A stretch of DNA of 47,195 nt from Desulfuromonadaceae bacterium (GTDB taxonomy: Bacteria > Desulfobacterota > Desulfuromonadia > Geobacterales > Pseudopelobacteraceae). Where the stretch lies: assembly GCA_028681335.1 (NCBI GenBank), contig JAQUIT010000025.1:1-47195 (forward strand), written 5' to 3'. Positions within the stretch are counted from its first letter, which is position 1, and the number at the start of each line of letters is the position of its first letter. The position numbers and the translations under genes are program-made. This document shows, in pieces, positions 1 to 7,936 of this stretch. Under the pieces are notes generated by a model. That model saw nothing but the letters and a program-made list of their open reading frames with translations, did no database searches and had not been told where the DNA came from.

Positions 1-285
1 AGCATCTTTTAACTCTGCTTGCTTGCCTAAGTCCTCTCCAACATTTGCTAATGCATCTTGATGTTCTACATTTATATTATTAAAATCAGTTACAGCATTA
101 AAATACTTATGTTGATTCGCCTCATCATCTACACCCTTATAAGCTTTAAAAGCATTATCTGCAACTTGTATTGCTTGTGCCATATCATGTGCAATAGGAA
201 TAGGTGTTGCTTGTTTATTTAGAAAGGGTCTTAAACTATATTTTTCTTGACTACTCTGCCCAAAGTCCATACCTGTATCTGCCAT
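1..285 (-). CDS. Internal virion (core) protein gp15-like, N-terminal part only
   Basis: This is the first 95 codons of a core protein whose reading frame runs off the left edge of the window. Its ATG overlaps the stop of the upstream gp14-like gene (TAATG), and a strong AGGAGG lies just before it. The residues match the start of the 720-residue protein at 44522-46684 almost exactly, with three substitutions noted (T4I, A26E, D53E). It is either the same gene seen again across the circular junction or a second allele. In T7 this protein is ejected into the cell and helps build the trans-envelope channel; the role here is inferred from gene order. Confidence 0.8.
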   Translation of the reverse strand, partial: MADTGMDFGQSSQEKYSLRPFLNKQATPIPIAHDMAQAIQVADNAFKAYKGVDDEANQHKYFNAVTDFNNINVEHQDALANVGEDLGKQAELKDA

Positions 286-796
286 TAAAATCCTCCTGTA
301 TAGCCGCCAGCAGCAGCATCCGATAATGAACTAAAGCCGCCAAAACCACCAGCTGACATATCTGGTACTAGTGCTGTGGTTACTCCAGCTAACCCTGCCC
401 CCATAGTATAACCACTTATACCTGCTTGAGCAACTGATGTAACCATTCCTAATGTACTTATAGTACTCTTCTTCGCTTGTGCAGCATATCCATATAATGC
501 ATTATTAGCATTAACTCTTGTATTATCCATCTCATATCCAAAGGATGCCATAGTATCTTCTGCCTTCTTAGCTAAAGTATTATGAGCAAACATAGAAGCT
601 AATGCTGATGAGTTATATGCACGAGCTGCAGTATTACCTGCTATATTCTTTTCTACAATAGCATTAGTTGTAGAGGCTGATGTCTTAAGAGCATCCCATC
701 GTTTAGCACTCATTTCCAAGGCTATGTTATCATTAGCTTCAGAAGCTTGTCTTTGTAGTTGTTTTATCTGATAGTTATAGTCGTTATAGACTTGTT
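1..796. repeat. Left copy of a 796-bp heterogeneous end overlap
   Basis: These bases align without any indel to 46400-47195. By hand count about 60 positions differ (roughly 92% identity). Most differences lie in the gp14-like gene between about 300 and 480, while the first 126 bases and the last 76 or so are identical. The copy spans the end of the gp14-like gene and the start of the gp15-like gene. It most likely closes the circular map, with the two ends coming from related but non-identical genomes. Confidence 0.9.
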
Positions 797-896
797 TAGT
801 ATTAGCTAGAAAAGCATCAGCATTACTTTTATTGCCCATAATAGATGAACCTATACTTAAAGCAGCTAGTCCCCCAGCAGCAATTAATGGTAACAT
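285..896 (-). CDS. Internal virion protein gp14-like (core protein B)
   Basis: The protein has 203 residues, close to the 196 of T7 gp14. It starts with a hydrophobic Gly/Ala/Leu-rich segment (residues 1-20), continues with an Ala/Asn/Gln-rich helical middle, and ends in a Gly-rich tail with repeated GG and FGGF. The ATG follows AAAGGA at good spacing. It lies directly upstream of gp15-like and gp16-like genes, the T7 order 14-15-16, so membership of the inner core ejected with the DNA is a strong inference from position and composition. A second, truncated allele ends the window at 46684-47195. No catalytic motif is visible. Confidence 0.8.
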   Translation of the reverse strand: MLPLIAAGGLAALSIGSSIMGNKSNADAFLANTKQVYNDYNYQIKQLQRQASEANDNIALEMSAKRWDALKTSASTTNAIVEKNIAGNTAARAYNSSALASMFAHNTLAKKAEDTMASFGYEMDNTRVNANNALYGYAAQAKKSTISTLGMVTSVAQAGISGYTMGAGLAGVTTALVPDMSAGGFGGFSSLSDAAAGGYTGGF

Positions 897-1010
897 ATGT
901 ATTATTCCTTTAATTTTATATTAACTATTATAGCAGTAGTATAACGACTACGCATAATCTTTATCTATCATAATAGTTATTAGTTTGTAAGACTTCTCAA
1001 AGTCATTGTA

Positions 1011-1102
1011 GGAGGCTCTAGAATCCATTTTATATCCTCAGACTAATCCTAGTCCTCCTAATCATCGTTCGTTCAAATTTACCACCTTGGAGCTTCAGGA
1101 AA
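1011..1102 (+). repeat. Intergenic palindromic element, copy B
   Basis: A 25-base block (1011-1035, containing GGCTCTAGAATCCATTTTAT) and a 39-base block (1064-1102, starting ATCGTTCGTTC and ending GCTTCAGGAAA) are both identical to copy C at 36210-36301. The middle differs and holds its own hairpin (GACTA-ATCC-TAGTC) inside a TAGGAG/CTCCTA pairing. GAGGCTCT can pair with GGAGCTTC across the element. The right end overlaps the stop codon of the gene at 1095-1361. Copies A and D carry the same core in the opposite orientation. Function unknown. Confidence 0.8.
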
Positions 1103-1361
1103 CTATGTATCCTACAATTACGCCATCGACTCTAGTAAATGTTTTTGTATGGTCTGGGAATGTTACACTAATAAGATTACCATAAGCATCTCGATTTAAT
1201 GTTGTAGTTCCTGAAGCATTACTCACAGAAACTACTTTCCCCATACTATAAACGATAGAAGTATTACTAGGAGGTACTGCACCAGCCCCATCTGTTCCTC
1301 TATCACCTTTGTCTCCTTTTTCGCCTCGTTCTGATGGAACTAGATTTATATATCGTCCCAT
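1095..1361 (-). CDS. Small collagen-like virion protein
   Basis: This 88-residue protein has a short collagen-type tract of five Gly-X-Y triplets (GEKGDKGDRGTDG and onward, residues about 13-27). A beta-rich C-terminal part with repeated Ser/Thr/Val follows (residues 35-88). Collagen triplets of this kind are common trimerising linkers in phage fibres and head fibres. It is the last gene of the decoration cluster and is followed by repeat element B, which overlaps its stop. The virion role is inferred from the triplets and neighbours; the exact location on the particle cannot be told. Confidence 0.65.
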   Translation of the reverse strand: MGRYINLVPSERGEKGDKGDRGTDGAGAVPPSNTSIVYSMGKVVSVSNASGTTTLNRDAYGNLISVTFPDHTKTFTRVDGVIVGYIVS

Positions 1362-1364
1362 GGT

Positions 1365-1607
1365 TTATCCTGTTGTTACAGTAATAACACTATTGTCAGC
1401 AAGTCCACTTATATCTTTTATGTAGATTGTCTCATCACATAAGACTGTGTCTTCGGGTTTCAATAGTGAACCTGCTGATGTAGAGGTAATACCAAACCGA
1501 TATAATATACCATTACCTCTTATAACCGATACTATAATCTTAGACCCTGTCATTACAAACGCCCTCCACCCTTCCGTATGTGTTATTGTTATATCTTCTG
1601 TTATCAT
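1365..1607 (-). CDS. Small hypothetical virion-cluster protein
   Basis: This is an 80-residue beta-rich protein with many Thr, Ile and Val residues, no membrane segment and no cysteine pair. Its ATG follows AAAGGAC, which lies inside the end of the preceding small gene, so the two are probably translationally coupled. It sits among genes for decoration-type proteins behind the lysis cassette. I do not recognise the family. A structural or accessory virion role is only suggested by location. Confidence 0.6.
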   Translation of the reverse strand: MITEDITITHTEGWRAFVMTGSKIIVSVIRGNGILYRFGITSTSAGSLLKPEDTVLCDETIYIKDISGLADNSVITVTTG

Positions 1608-1610
1608 GTG

Positions 1611-1781
1611 TTAGTCCTTTACTATAAAGGATGTTACCTTATTACCAGATGCTTTAACAACAGATGTTAATAACACTTCTGCTGTTATGTTATCAATGTT
1701 ATGGTCTAGTTGTTCTATTAAAAATAGTATTAGTTCTTTTTTCTTATTTAGTGATTGTCTTTTAAGTAACCATTTAATCAT
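1611..1781 (-). CDS. Small hypothetical protein, 56 residues
   Basis: The frame begins ATG ATT AAA TGG with AAGGAATATTAAT directly upstream and ends with TAA four bases before the next gene. The product starts MIKWLLKRQSLNKKKE and continues with a Leu/Ile-rich helical stretch, so it is basic at the N-terminus and largely helical. It fills a gap between two virion-cluster genes that would otherwise be empty, and spacing on both sides is tight, which supports a real gene. Function unknown. Confidence 0.65.
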   Translation of the reverse strand: MIKWLLKRQSLNKKKELILFLIEQLDHNIDNITAEVLLTSVVKASGNKVTSFIVKD

Positions 1782-1796
1782 ATTAATATTCCTTAT

Positions 1797-2441
1797 CTAT
1801 AATAATGCTGGAATAATACCAGTCATTGATTCAATAGCATCCAACTGTGATTGTTGTTCAGTTGATAATCCACCAGCACCAGTCAATGTTCTATCACTAT
1901 AGCTCCAAATACTAGCTGGAGATAGTCCTGATGTATCCACTGTTGAACCGCCACAAATAGCTTTACCAGTCAAAGTACCACTACCACTTGTGAGCATGTT
2001 CAACTGTGCTATTGCAAAGCCATAAGCATCTACAAACATTGCTAAGTGGTTTAAGCTAATAGTAAAGGTCGTTGAGCCTACTCCACTTAGTGAAGCCACA
2101 ACAGACCCAGTCGAAGTTACTTCAAAACTTGTACTTCCTAAACCACTAACAATCAATTGAGCATCTGCATTAGCCACTGGAAACTCTATTGTTACAGTAG
2201 CTTCACCATTAACACCCATAGCACCACTACCACTAATAGTAATAGCACTATCGTTTCTTGCTGATAGGCTACCAGCTTTTATTGGTAAGATATAAGCCTT
2301 ATCTACATATCCATCAGGAATAGAAGCCTTACTGTTAAAGCTTCCATCTCCTATTCTGAATATCATAGGGTTATTAGAGATAATACCCCCAGTTTGTGAT
2401 AATGGTAACTTGTTAAGTATAAAACCATTCCCTAGTAACAT
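1797..2441 (-). CDS. Beta-rich phage structural protein with IWSYSDRTLT motif
   Basis: This 214-residue protein is rich in Ser, Thr, Gly and Val and has an alternating beta pattern through residues 60-150. Near the C-terminus (about 180-195) it has SIWSYSDRTLTG; variants of the (V/I)W-Y-xx-RTLT motif recur in tail and decoration proteins of many phages. A helical tail (STEQQSQLDAIESM) follows. The start lies directly after the stop of the upstream gene with a G-rich Shine-Dalgarno sequence. A virion surface component is likely; precise role unknown. Confidence 0.6.
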   Translation of the reverse strand: MLLGNGFILNKLPLSQTGGIISNNPMIFRIGDGSFNSKASIPDGYVDKAYILPIKAGSLSARNDSAITISGSGAMGVNGEATVTIEFPVANADAQLIVSGLGSTSFEVTSTGSVVASLSGVGSTTFTISLNHLAMFVDAYGFAIAQLNMLTSGSGTLTGKAICGGSTVDTSGLSPASIWSYSDRTLTGAGGLSTEQQSQLDAIESMTGIIPALL

Positions 2442-2444
2442 TCA

Positions 2445-3314
2445 TTACCCCCAAGCTGTTTCTAAGTATCCCATGATAGGAGTAGCTGTTGCTGTTGCTG
2501 ATGCTGTCACGAAAAGCATATTAATATTTGCACCATCATAAACACGTGGTAAACTAGGAAGCTGTGTCATTAAATTTCGTTCAGCCATAATACCTGCTGT
2601 TGTAAGCGGTAAAGAAGCTAAAGGCTTACACAATACAATAGCTAGTGAGCCTGAGGTCATTGTGGCACTTAGGGTAACTGTTTGGACACTTCTAATACCT
2701 GTGTCACCTGCTTGTAGTGGTAAATAAGGAAAGTACTTACCTGCACTAGGGTCACTATGTACGATATGACTTTGTACTGCTGTCGTTACTGCTGATACTG
2801 TTACAGGCATTGTACGTCCTGCTACACCTGCTTGATTGGTGTAACTGATACTAATGTTTGGAGTACCTGCGCCAATAGTACCTACTGCTACTACATAAGC
2901 TCTAACACCTGCACCATCGGTATAGCGTGGTATGGTTACAGTATTAACAAGTGTCTGTGCTGTTGTTACTGTTGTGGTGGTTAAAGGATAATATCCTAAA
3001 ACGTCCACGAACTCTATAAAGCTAGGAACTGCTGTTGCAACTGTACTCATTACACCTATGTTTGTAATGTGCTTAGTATCAGGGGATACGTTACCACCAT
3101 GCCACACTCCCTTACCATCCGTATCGCTTGTGGCTGTGAATGTAAGGTTTGTACCTGCATAAAGGTTTTGCACAGGCATTCCTGTTGCTAAGGTTAAGTC
3201 ATAAGCCCTACCTGCTGTGGCAACAACACCTGTTAATTTGTTGAATGGCTGTCGCCAAGTCTTTGCATTTGTGGTTACTTCATTGACGAAATCGTCCATA
3301 CCATTAAAGCCCAT
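2445..3314 (-). CDS. Virion decoration-type protein, paralogue 1
   Basis: This 289-residue protein is related to the next upstream gene (3326-4120). Both have HGG(N/G)V near residues 65-95, an aromatic segment ending in Y-P or Y-I-P, then PRY(T/V)DG(A/K)GV, then YxNQ(A/D)GV, then LQ/LAxGDxGIR, and finally (V/C)(K/R)PLA. Such tandem relatives usually build repeated decorations on the head or tail. The ATG follows AAAGGATTAAAAC. The virion role is inferred from composition and from the neighbouring tail-fibre-like protein; no enzyme motif is seen. Confidence 0.65.
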   Translation of the reverse strand: MGFNGMDDFVNEVTTNAKTWRQPFNKLTGVVATAGRAYDLTLATGMPVQNLYAGTNLTFTATSDTDGKGVWHGGNVSPDTKHITNIGVMSTVATAVPSFIEFVDVLGYYPLTTTTVTTAQTLVNTVTIPRYTDGAGVRAYVVAVGTIGAGTPNISISYTNQAGVAGRTMPVTVSAVTTAVQSHIVHSDPSAGKYFPYLPLQAGDTGIRSVQTVTLSATMTSGSLAIVLCKPLASLPLTTAGIMAERNLMTQLPSLPRVYDGANINMLFVTASATATATPIMGYLETAWG

Positions 3315-3325
3315 GTTTTAATCCT

Positions 3326-4120
3326 TTACCAAATAAAATCTAATCTGCCTTGAACTGTCATTGTAGAAGCTGTTCTAGGCTTACAAAGAAAATTCAAATA
3401 AGCATCTTTGGATACTTGTTGCATAGACATACCATCTATAAAGTAATCCTTCTCTGTCGGTGTAGTTGTATCTTGTGCTTGTAGTATTGCTAAAGGTCTA
3501 ACAAAGACAATGGCATAGATACCACCAACACTTGATGCAAACTGTACACTTTCAATCTCTCGTATTCCGTAATCACCTTGTGCTAATTGTAGATACTCGC
3601 TTCTATAATGAGGTAGATACCCTGCTGATGCTGTACCATCTACTAATGTAACTGCTGATTTACTTACTCCATCTTGATTTTTGTACTTCAAGGTCATGTC
3701 TGCTGATGCTGTACCACTTCCTTGACTTACAAAGATACACATGACACCTTTACCATCAACATAGCGTGGTAGAGAGTGTGTAGTAAATGTCTGCTCATCT
3801 GTACTATCACCATCAATAAAAGGTATATAGCTAATGTAATCACATAATGTAAATTCACTAGGTAACGCTGAGGCTGTATTGCTTTGTAGCATTGTTTTGT
3901 GTAAATACTTATCAACACCACCACCATGAAAAATACCATCGTTGTATGGTAGTTCTGCTTGTACTAGAGGTGTTGATGCGTAATAGTTAGCTATCGGTGT
4001 ACCAGCACCATAACTTAAATCAGCCCAATAGGTTGCGGAAGTAGCACGTACTTTACGAAAAGGAGATATATAACTTCTCCCTTTATCGTAAGCATCAATT
4101 ACTTCTGCGTAGTTCTTCAT
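3326..4120 (-). CDS. Virion decoration-type protein, paralogue 2
   Basis: This 264-residue protein shares an ordered set of motifs with the gene downstream: FHGGGV near residue 65, PRYVDGKGV near 132, YKNQDGVS near 160, QGDYGIRE near 197 and VRPLA near 225. Divergence outside these anchors is large, so the duplication is old. The start codon overlaps the stop of the 133-residue gene before it (TAATG), implying coupled translation. Likely a virion surface protein, by context only. Confidence 0.65.
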   Translation of the reverse strand: MKNYAEVIDAYDKGRSYISPFRKVRATSATYWADLSYGAGTPIANYYASTPLVQAELPYNDGIFHGGGVDKYLHKTMLQSNTASALPSEFTLCDYISYIPFIDGDSTDEQTFTTHSLPRYVDGKGVMCIFVSQGSGTASADMTLKYKNQDGVSKSAVTLVDGTASAGYLPHYRSEYLQLAQGDYGIREIESVQFASSVGGIYAIVFVRPLAILQAQDTTTPTEKDYFIDGMSMQQVSKDAYLNFLCKPRTASTMTVQGRLDFIW

Positions 4121-4521
4121 TAGTCAGCACCAACACTCAAACTACCAGCACTAAACTGAGGCTGAATACCACTTGAAATGTTAAGTGATGCGTTTAATGC
4201 TCCACTTACAACAACCTCTCCAGCTGATGCTAAAGTACATACTGCAAAGTGTGTGATGGTGTTGTTACCTGCTGTACACTGTGGGAACTGTAACAGTCCT
4301 GCATTAGTGAATGTAGAACCACCATCAACCCACGCTGATGCCTTAGCCATAGTTACCCTTGCATAACCAGTGTAAGTGGCTTCATTAGTAAACACCCCAG
4401 CTTCTGTTGGGTCTGCTGTAAAAAGAGCCAAGTACAAGTTAGCACTTGCTCTAAAGTCTATATCTGTGCCTTGTAATAAAGCTTTTAAAACTTTATTTTC
4501 TGCGGTATTGCTCATACTCAT
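4120..4521 (-). CDS. Phage tail-fibre/decoration protein, small family
   Basis: This 133-residue protein matches a familiar phage family by pattern: an N-terminal NTAENKVLKALL helix, then LYLALFTADPTEAG, then a Tyr-Ala-Arg-Val strand (GYARVTMA) and a Gly/Ser-rich beta C-terminus. Members are usually annotated as tail fibre or head decoration proteins and often sit next to lysis and host-recognition genes, as here. The ATG lies behind AAAGGATAAATAA. It opens the decoration group that follows the endolysin gene. Confidence 0.7.
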   Translation of the reverse strand: MSMSNTAENKVLKALLQGTDIDFRASANLYLALFTADPTEAGVFTNEATYTGYARVTMAKASAWVDGGSTFTNAGLLQFPQCTAGNNTITHFAVCTLASAGEVVVSGALNASLNISSGIQPQFSAGSLSVGAD

Positions 4522-4525
4522 TTAT

Positions 4526-4975
4526 TTATCCTTTATCCTCAATATAATTTTTACCGTCCGTAGTTGTGTAAAACTGTGTAGGCTGATTTGCTTCTGTCTT
4601 AGTTTCGATGTGAAGCCATTTAGCACCTTTAATACTTTCAAAAATACACTTCTTTAATGATGGGCATTTTGATTTGTTCATCATTATTAAATCATAGGCA
4701 TCTTCTACGCTCATTCCGATTGGTTTAAAGTCTGCACATAACCCTTTAGCGTGTCCGCTTGTTGGTGAGCCGCCTACTGCCTTATTTAAAGCGTTGTTGC
4801 GAAAACCTGATGTAATCTTCATTGGTACACCAAGCACTCTTCTTATCTCTTCTAGCGTGTAAGCTGTGTATTTGAGTTGCTTCTCATAGCCTCTTGCATC
4901 AATCATGTTTTGCCCAACTAATTCAGGGTGACTTGTGCTGTCAGTTAATTCCATAAAACTAAAGTGTTCACTCAT
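4526..4975 (-). CDS. Endolysin, M15-family D-Ala-type peptidase
   Basis: This is a predicted zinc peptidase that cuts peptidoglycan cross-links at the end of infection. The M15 pattern is clear: SGFRNNALNKAVGG, then SGHAKGLCADF (His and Asp zinc ligands) and near the C-terminus KWLHIET (third ligand). I chose the start MSEHFSF because its ATG overlaps the stop of the gene before it (ATGA); an upstream in-frame ATG would add ten residues that overlap that gene. The product has 149 residues with no signal peptide, so release should depend on the holin. Neighbours are the coiled-coil membrane protein and the holin. Confidence 0.85.
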   Translation of the reverse strand: MSEHFSFMELTDSTSHPELVGQNMIDARGYEKQLKYTAYTLEEIRRVLGVPMKITSGFRNNALNKAVGGSPTSGHAKGLCADFKPIGMSVEDAYDLIMMNKSKCPSLKKCIFESIKGAKWLHIETKTEANQPTQFYTTTDGKNYIEDKG

Positions 4976-5352
4976 TTCCCTACTCCAAATTTTAATAATA
5001 ACCATCCACCAAATCCAGCGCCTAAAGCTCCTAAAACTGCCATATAAAACTTGTCAATAGCTTTCATAGGCTTTTGTTCAAGAGTGGTAATTCTTTTATC
5101 TAAATCATCTTTTTCAATAAGCTTTACAAAATTCTTATGAGCTTGGCAACCATCTGTATTTTGATTATTTTCAACTATTTCAAGTCTTTTAAAAACTCTA
5201 ACTATCGATTCTTTAATCTCTTTATTTTCAGTGTCTACTTTTACAAGTTGTTGCATTGACAAAACTATCATGTCAAACTTTTCATCATGCTTATCTAATT
5301 TTGAGTTAATTCGCTCCAGTGTAGTTACTACAAAGCTTAGCTCATCCATCAT
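4972..5352 (-). CDS. Coiled-coil protein with C-terminal membrane anchor (XhlA-like lysis accessory)
   Basis: The 126-residue protein has a long charged heptad-like region (residues about 5-95, e.g. LERINSKLDKHDEKF and RVFKRLEIVENNQ) followed by one hydrophobic helix near 103-121 (FYMAVLGALGAGFGGWLLL). This layout is that of XhlA/hemolysin-type or Rz-like lysis accessories placed between holin and endolysin. It overlaps the holin stop (ATGA) and its own stop overlaps the endolysin start, so the three are translated as a unit. The assignment is by architecture and position. Confidence 0.6.
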   Translation of the reverse strand: MMDELSFVVTTLERINSKLDKHDEKFDMIVLSMQQLVKVDTENKEIKESIVRVFKRLEIVENNQNTDGCQAHKNFVKLIEKDDLDKRITTLEQKPMKAIDKFYMAVLGALGAGFGGWLLLKFGVGK

Positions 5353-5771
5353 TTTTTACCTCTCAAGGAAGATACTTTTTCAAAACCTCTACTACCAAAA
5401 TATGCTACTGTCATAGTGACAAGTAATGTTTCAATAATAGGCATATAAGCTACATTGATTTTAAAGTTACCTACATTCCCATCAAATAGAACCATAGCTG
5501 TGAATAGACCAATTACCCAAGCATAGGAAAATGGTCTAACTGCTCTAGTGAGTAAATTTTCATTATCACTCTTCCATCTTTCTGTGATTTGTGCTTCTGC
5601 TTCATTAGCTTGTTCATTAGCTTTTAATGTTGCTTCAAGCTGTATCTTTACAAGTTCGTTCTTTAGTTGTAGTTTTTCTTCATCAGATGTAACCAACTTA
5701 TCAATAGCAGTACCAACACTATCGACTATTGCACTAGCTGATGAGCTAAATATATCAGTTAACCAACTCAT
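5349..5771 (-). CDS. Holin, 3TM type
   Basis: The product (140 residues from MSWLTDIF) has an amphipathic N-terminus, a long charged helix (EEKLQLKNELVKIQLEATLK, residues about 30-75), a conserved RAVRPFSYAWVIGLFTAMV membrane segment, a second hydrophobic segment, and a YFGSRGFEK ending. That pattern matches the 3TM holin superfamily found in many phages and gene transfer agents. The start is fixed by AGGAGG eight bases before the ATG; longer in-frame extensions run into the upstream gene. It sits first in the lysis trio. Confidence 0.8.
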   Translation of the reverse strand: MSWLTDIFSSSASAIVDSVGTAIDKLVTSDEEKLQLKNELVKIQLEATLKANEQANEAEAQITERWKSDNENLLTRAVRPFSYAWVIGLFTAMVLFDGNVGNFKINVAYMPIIETLLVTMTVAYFGSRGFEKVSSLRGKK

Positions 5772-6006
5772 TTCTATCCTCCTCATAATACTTCCAATAA
5801 TGCCACCCAAAGCAGTAAACACCCACAAACATCACATAGCTCATTGGCTTACACACTTTGGCTACATTGTGCATCAACTCCAAGTCACACTCTAGTCGTG
5901 TCATGTCTTTGCCAAGTTGTGTCATATAGCGGTCATCGTGAAGCTGACACGCATCAGCCCACGATTTGCCAAACCATCCATCAAACCAACCAGTACATTT
6001 GCTCAT
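5755..6006 (-). CDS. Small phospholipase A2-like membrane protein
   Basis: This 83-residue protein has the motif CQLHDDRY (about residue 20), resembling the CxxHDxxY catalytic core of secreted phospholipases A2, preceded by CTGWFDGWFG. A hydrophobic helix follows near residues 56-71 (SYVMFVGVYCFGWHYW). Small phage proteins of this pattern occur near lysis genes, but lipase activity has rarely been tested. Its 3' end overlaps the holin start by 17 bases. A role in envelope disruption or virion entry is inference. Confidence 0.6.
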   Translation of the reverse strand: MSKCTGWFDGWFGKSWADACQLHDDRYMTQLGKDMTRLECDLELMHNVAKVCKPMSYVMFVGVYCFGWHYWKYYEEDRNELVN

Positions 6007-6027
6007 TTATATTCCTTCGTTATGCTA

Positions 6028-7629
6028 TTAAATATCAAAAGTAATACTACCATTTAGTGTAACACTACTACCTACCTCGCTATTTTTAATAATGTCATAA
6101 CTTCCGTTTGATACTCTTAACAGTCTGATGCTGTTATTAAATGAGTGACCTATTATGCTTGTATATGGTGCAGATAAAGTTATGCCAAACACTTGTGCCC
6201 AGTTTACCCCAGCAAGTTGGCTTGATGCAGTAAACGGCAACCCAGTAATAGAGAAATCATTAGCAGATGAGCCATTTTTTGCTGTTATTCTCACATCAAA
6301 ATATGCTGTTATGCTTCTTCCTATTTTTGTATATGTGCCTACCTGTGTTGTGTATGTGTGTTCCGTAGCTGTGCCTAGTTTTATAATTGGTACCCATGTT
6401 CCCTCACTGTAATCATCTGCATAGAATTTTTTAACGGCAGTAGTAGCAATGTTTATTATTTTACTACCTGTATCTTCATATTGCTGAATAGCGGTAGGTA
6501 TGTATAGGTTTGTGCTAGTGCTATTAGATACTAAAAATGTACTTACAGAAGAAGAAACATTTGTATTAGTATAAATACCACTTGCATTCACTTTGAAATC
6601 TGCGTTAGTAGAGTTATTTACATATATTATAGATGTGGCAGTAGTAGAAGCATTATAAAAGGAACAGTTTGTTAAATTTAATTGGCTATCTCTAGCGTCT
6701 TCTTTTGTTGCAAATATGCTTGAAGAAGAATTTATATTTTCTTCAAAGTAACAGTTGCTTATATTTAATTGTCTAAAATAATCAGCCTTGAATGAGTTGA
6801 TATTATTAGACTCAAATATGCAGTTATTAAAATTGATTTGCTCACCAGAGTAAGAGGTATTTACTGCATAATCACAACCACCTATTGCACAGTTAAAGAT
6901 GTTCATCCCATTAGCCGCATTTTCTATTTTTAACCCGATAGTACAACTATCTATTTTTAAACTGCTAAAATTAGCATACCAACTTCCGTCTACTGTTTTT
7001 ATACCTATATCAAAATTTGAAACACCTATGTTATGTAGTTTTGTTCCAGTTGGTTTTTGTAAATTTATTGCTATTGTCCCTGCTGTTTTGTTTGATGATG
7101 TAAATACAATATTTTCCATATGAATTATAGACCGTCTTGCTGTATCGCTGTTTACCCCATCTATACAAGAACCAACTCCATTATAAATTAATGTTGTTGC
7201 ATTTGTGCTTTCAATTAGCACATTGCCAGCATCACCGTATAAGTATATTGGTTTTTTTCTATCACCACCTTCACTAGGTAATGTTAAAGAGGATGTAATT
7301 AAATAGCTATTTCTAGGGAGATATACATCATATGAGCTGTTTATTGTGTTCTGTATAGCAACCGTATCATCAGTAATACCATCACCCTTCGCCCCAAACC
7401 ACTTAACATTAACTGCACCGTCGTATTGCCTATACCACTTACCAGTAGAACTACTATCAAATATAGTACCTCCATTAGCTACTCCAGTGCTTCTATAAAT
7501 AAACACACCACCTCTGTTCTCATCCGTAACTACAACTGTGGCATTAATGCTAGGCTTAGCTATGGTAGATAATTCCTCTACTGTTGCTACATTGTAGTTA
7601 ATTGTATTACTTGTTATTTTTAAGCTCAT
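6028..7629 (-). CDS. Tail spike with pectate-lyase-type beta-helix
   Basis: Residues 1-70 form an N-terminal adaptor (TVVVTDENRGGVFIYR, then NGGTIF) shared with the 91-residue protein upstream. Residues about 73-400 begin with WFGAKGDGITDDTVAIQ, the hallmark of the pectate-lyase-3 superfamily, and continue as repeated Asn/Ser/Ile-rich coils typical of a right-handed beta-helix. Residues about 405-533 start YSEGTWVPI and include TQVGTYTKIGRSITAYF, a C-terminal domain common in phage receptor-binding proteins. The trimeric spike probably binds or degrades a surface glycan; the substrate cannot be read from the sequence. Confidence 0.85.
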   Translation of the reverse strand: MSLKITSNTINYNVATVEELSTIAKPSINATVVVTDENRGGVFIYRSTGVANGGTIFDSSSTGKWYRQYDGAVNVKWFGAKGDGITDDTVAIQNTINSSYDVYLPRNSYLITSSLTLPSEGGDRKKPIYLYGDAGNVLIESTNATTLIYNGVGSCIDGVNSDTARRSIIHMENIVFTSSNKTAGTIAINLQKPTGTKLHNIGVSNFDIGIKTVDGSWYANFSSLKIDSCTIGLKIENAANGMNIFNCAIGGCDYAVNTSYSGEQINFNNCIFESNNINSFKADYFRQLNISNCYFEENINSSSSIFATKEDARDSQLNLTNCSFYNASTTATSIIYVNNSTNADFKVNASGIYTNTNVSSSVSTFLVSNSTSTNLYIPTAIQQYEDTGSKIINIATTAVKKFYADDYSEGTWVPIIKLGTATEHTYTTQVGTYTKIGRSITAYFDVRITAKNGSSANDFSITGLPFTASSQLAGVNWAQVFGITLSAPYTSIIGHSFNNSIRLLRVSNGSYDIIKNSEVGSSVTLNGSITFDI

Positions 7630-7652
7630 TTATTTATTCCTTACATGTAAAA

Positions 7653-7928
7653 TTAAACAGCTGTAACAACAAGTGTGCCGCCATCAGCAACAGATATTTT
7701 ATACAGTGTTCCATTTGGAGACTTAGTATAAATGTCACCAAATAGTCTAGTCCAACCATTAAAGATTGTACCACCATTATTTACCTGTGAGTTCTCATCT
7801 CTAAAGATAAATACTCCACCTCTGTTTTCATCTGTTACTATGATTGTATCGTTGTCTACTCCATCAGTAAGCAACAACTGCTCAATGGTATCAACAGCAT
7901 AGTTAATTGTTTTTGTTGTAATCTTCAT
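7653..7928 (-). CDS. Short tail-fibre adaptor, paralogue of the spike N-terminus
   Basis: The 91 residues repeat the start of the downstream spike: TINYAVDTIEQL matches its TINYNVATVEEL, followed by VTDENRGGVFIFR and NGGTIF. There is no beta-helix; it ends in a short beta segment. The gene starts with AGGAGCAATAATG. It may be a branching or attachment subunit linking the T7-type fibre stem to the spike, or the remnant of a replaced spike. The duplication is plain; the role is inferred. Confidence 0.65.
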   Translation of the reverse strand: MKITTKTINYAVDTIEQLLLTDGVDNDTIIVTDENRGGVFIFRDENSQVNNGGTIFNGWTRLFGDIYTKSPNGTLYKISVADGGTLVVTAV

Positions 7929-7936
7929 TATTGCTC

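Noticed and set aside
1..796. Reading the end overlap as the T7-type direct terminal repeat
   Set aside because: The two copies differ at about 60 positions and split virion genes. Terminal repeats are identical and lie between terminase and early genes.
1011..1102. Suppressor tRNA with CTA anticodon in repeat copy B (loop CTCTAGA, T-loop-like GTTCAAAT)
   Set aside because: Neither the anticodon stem nor the T-stem pairs and there is no acceptor stem. The similarity is limited to short words.
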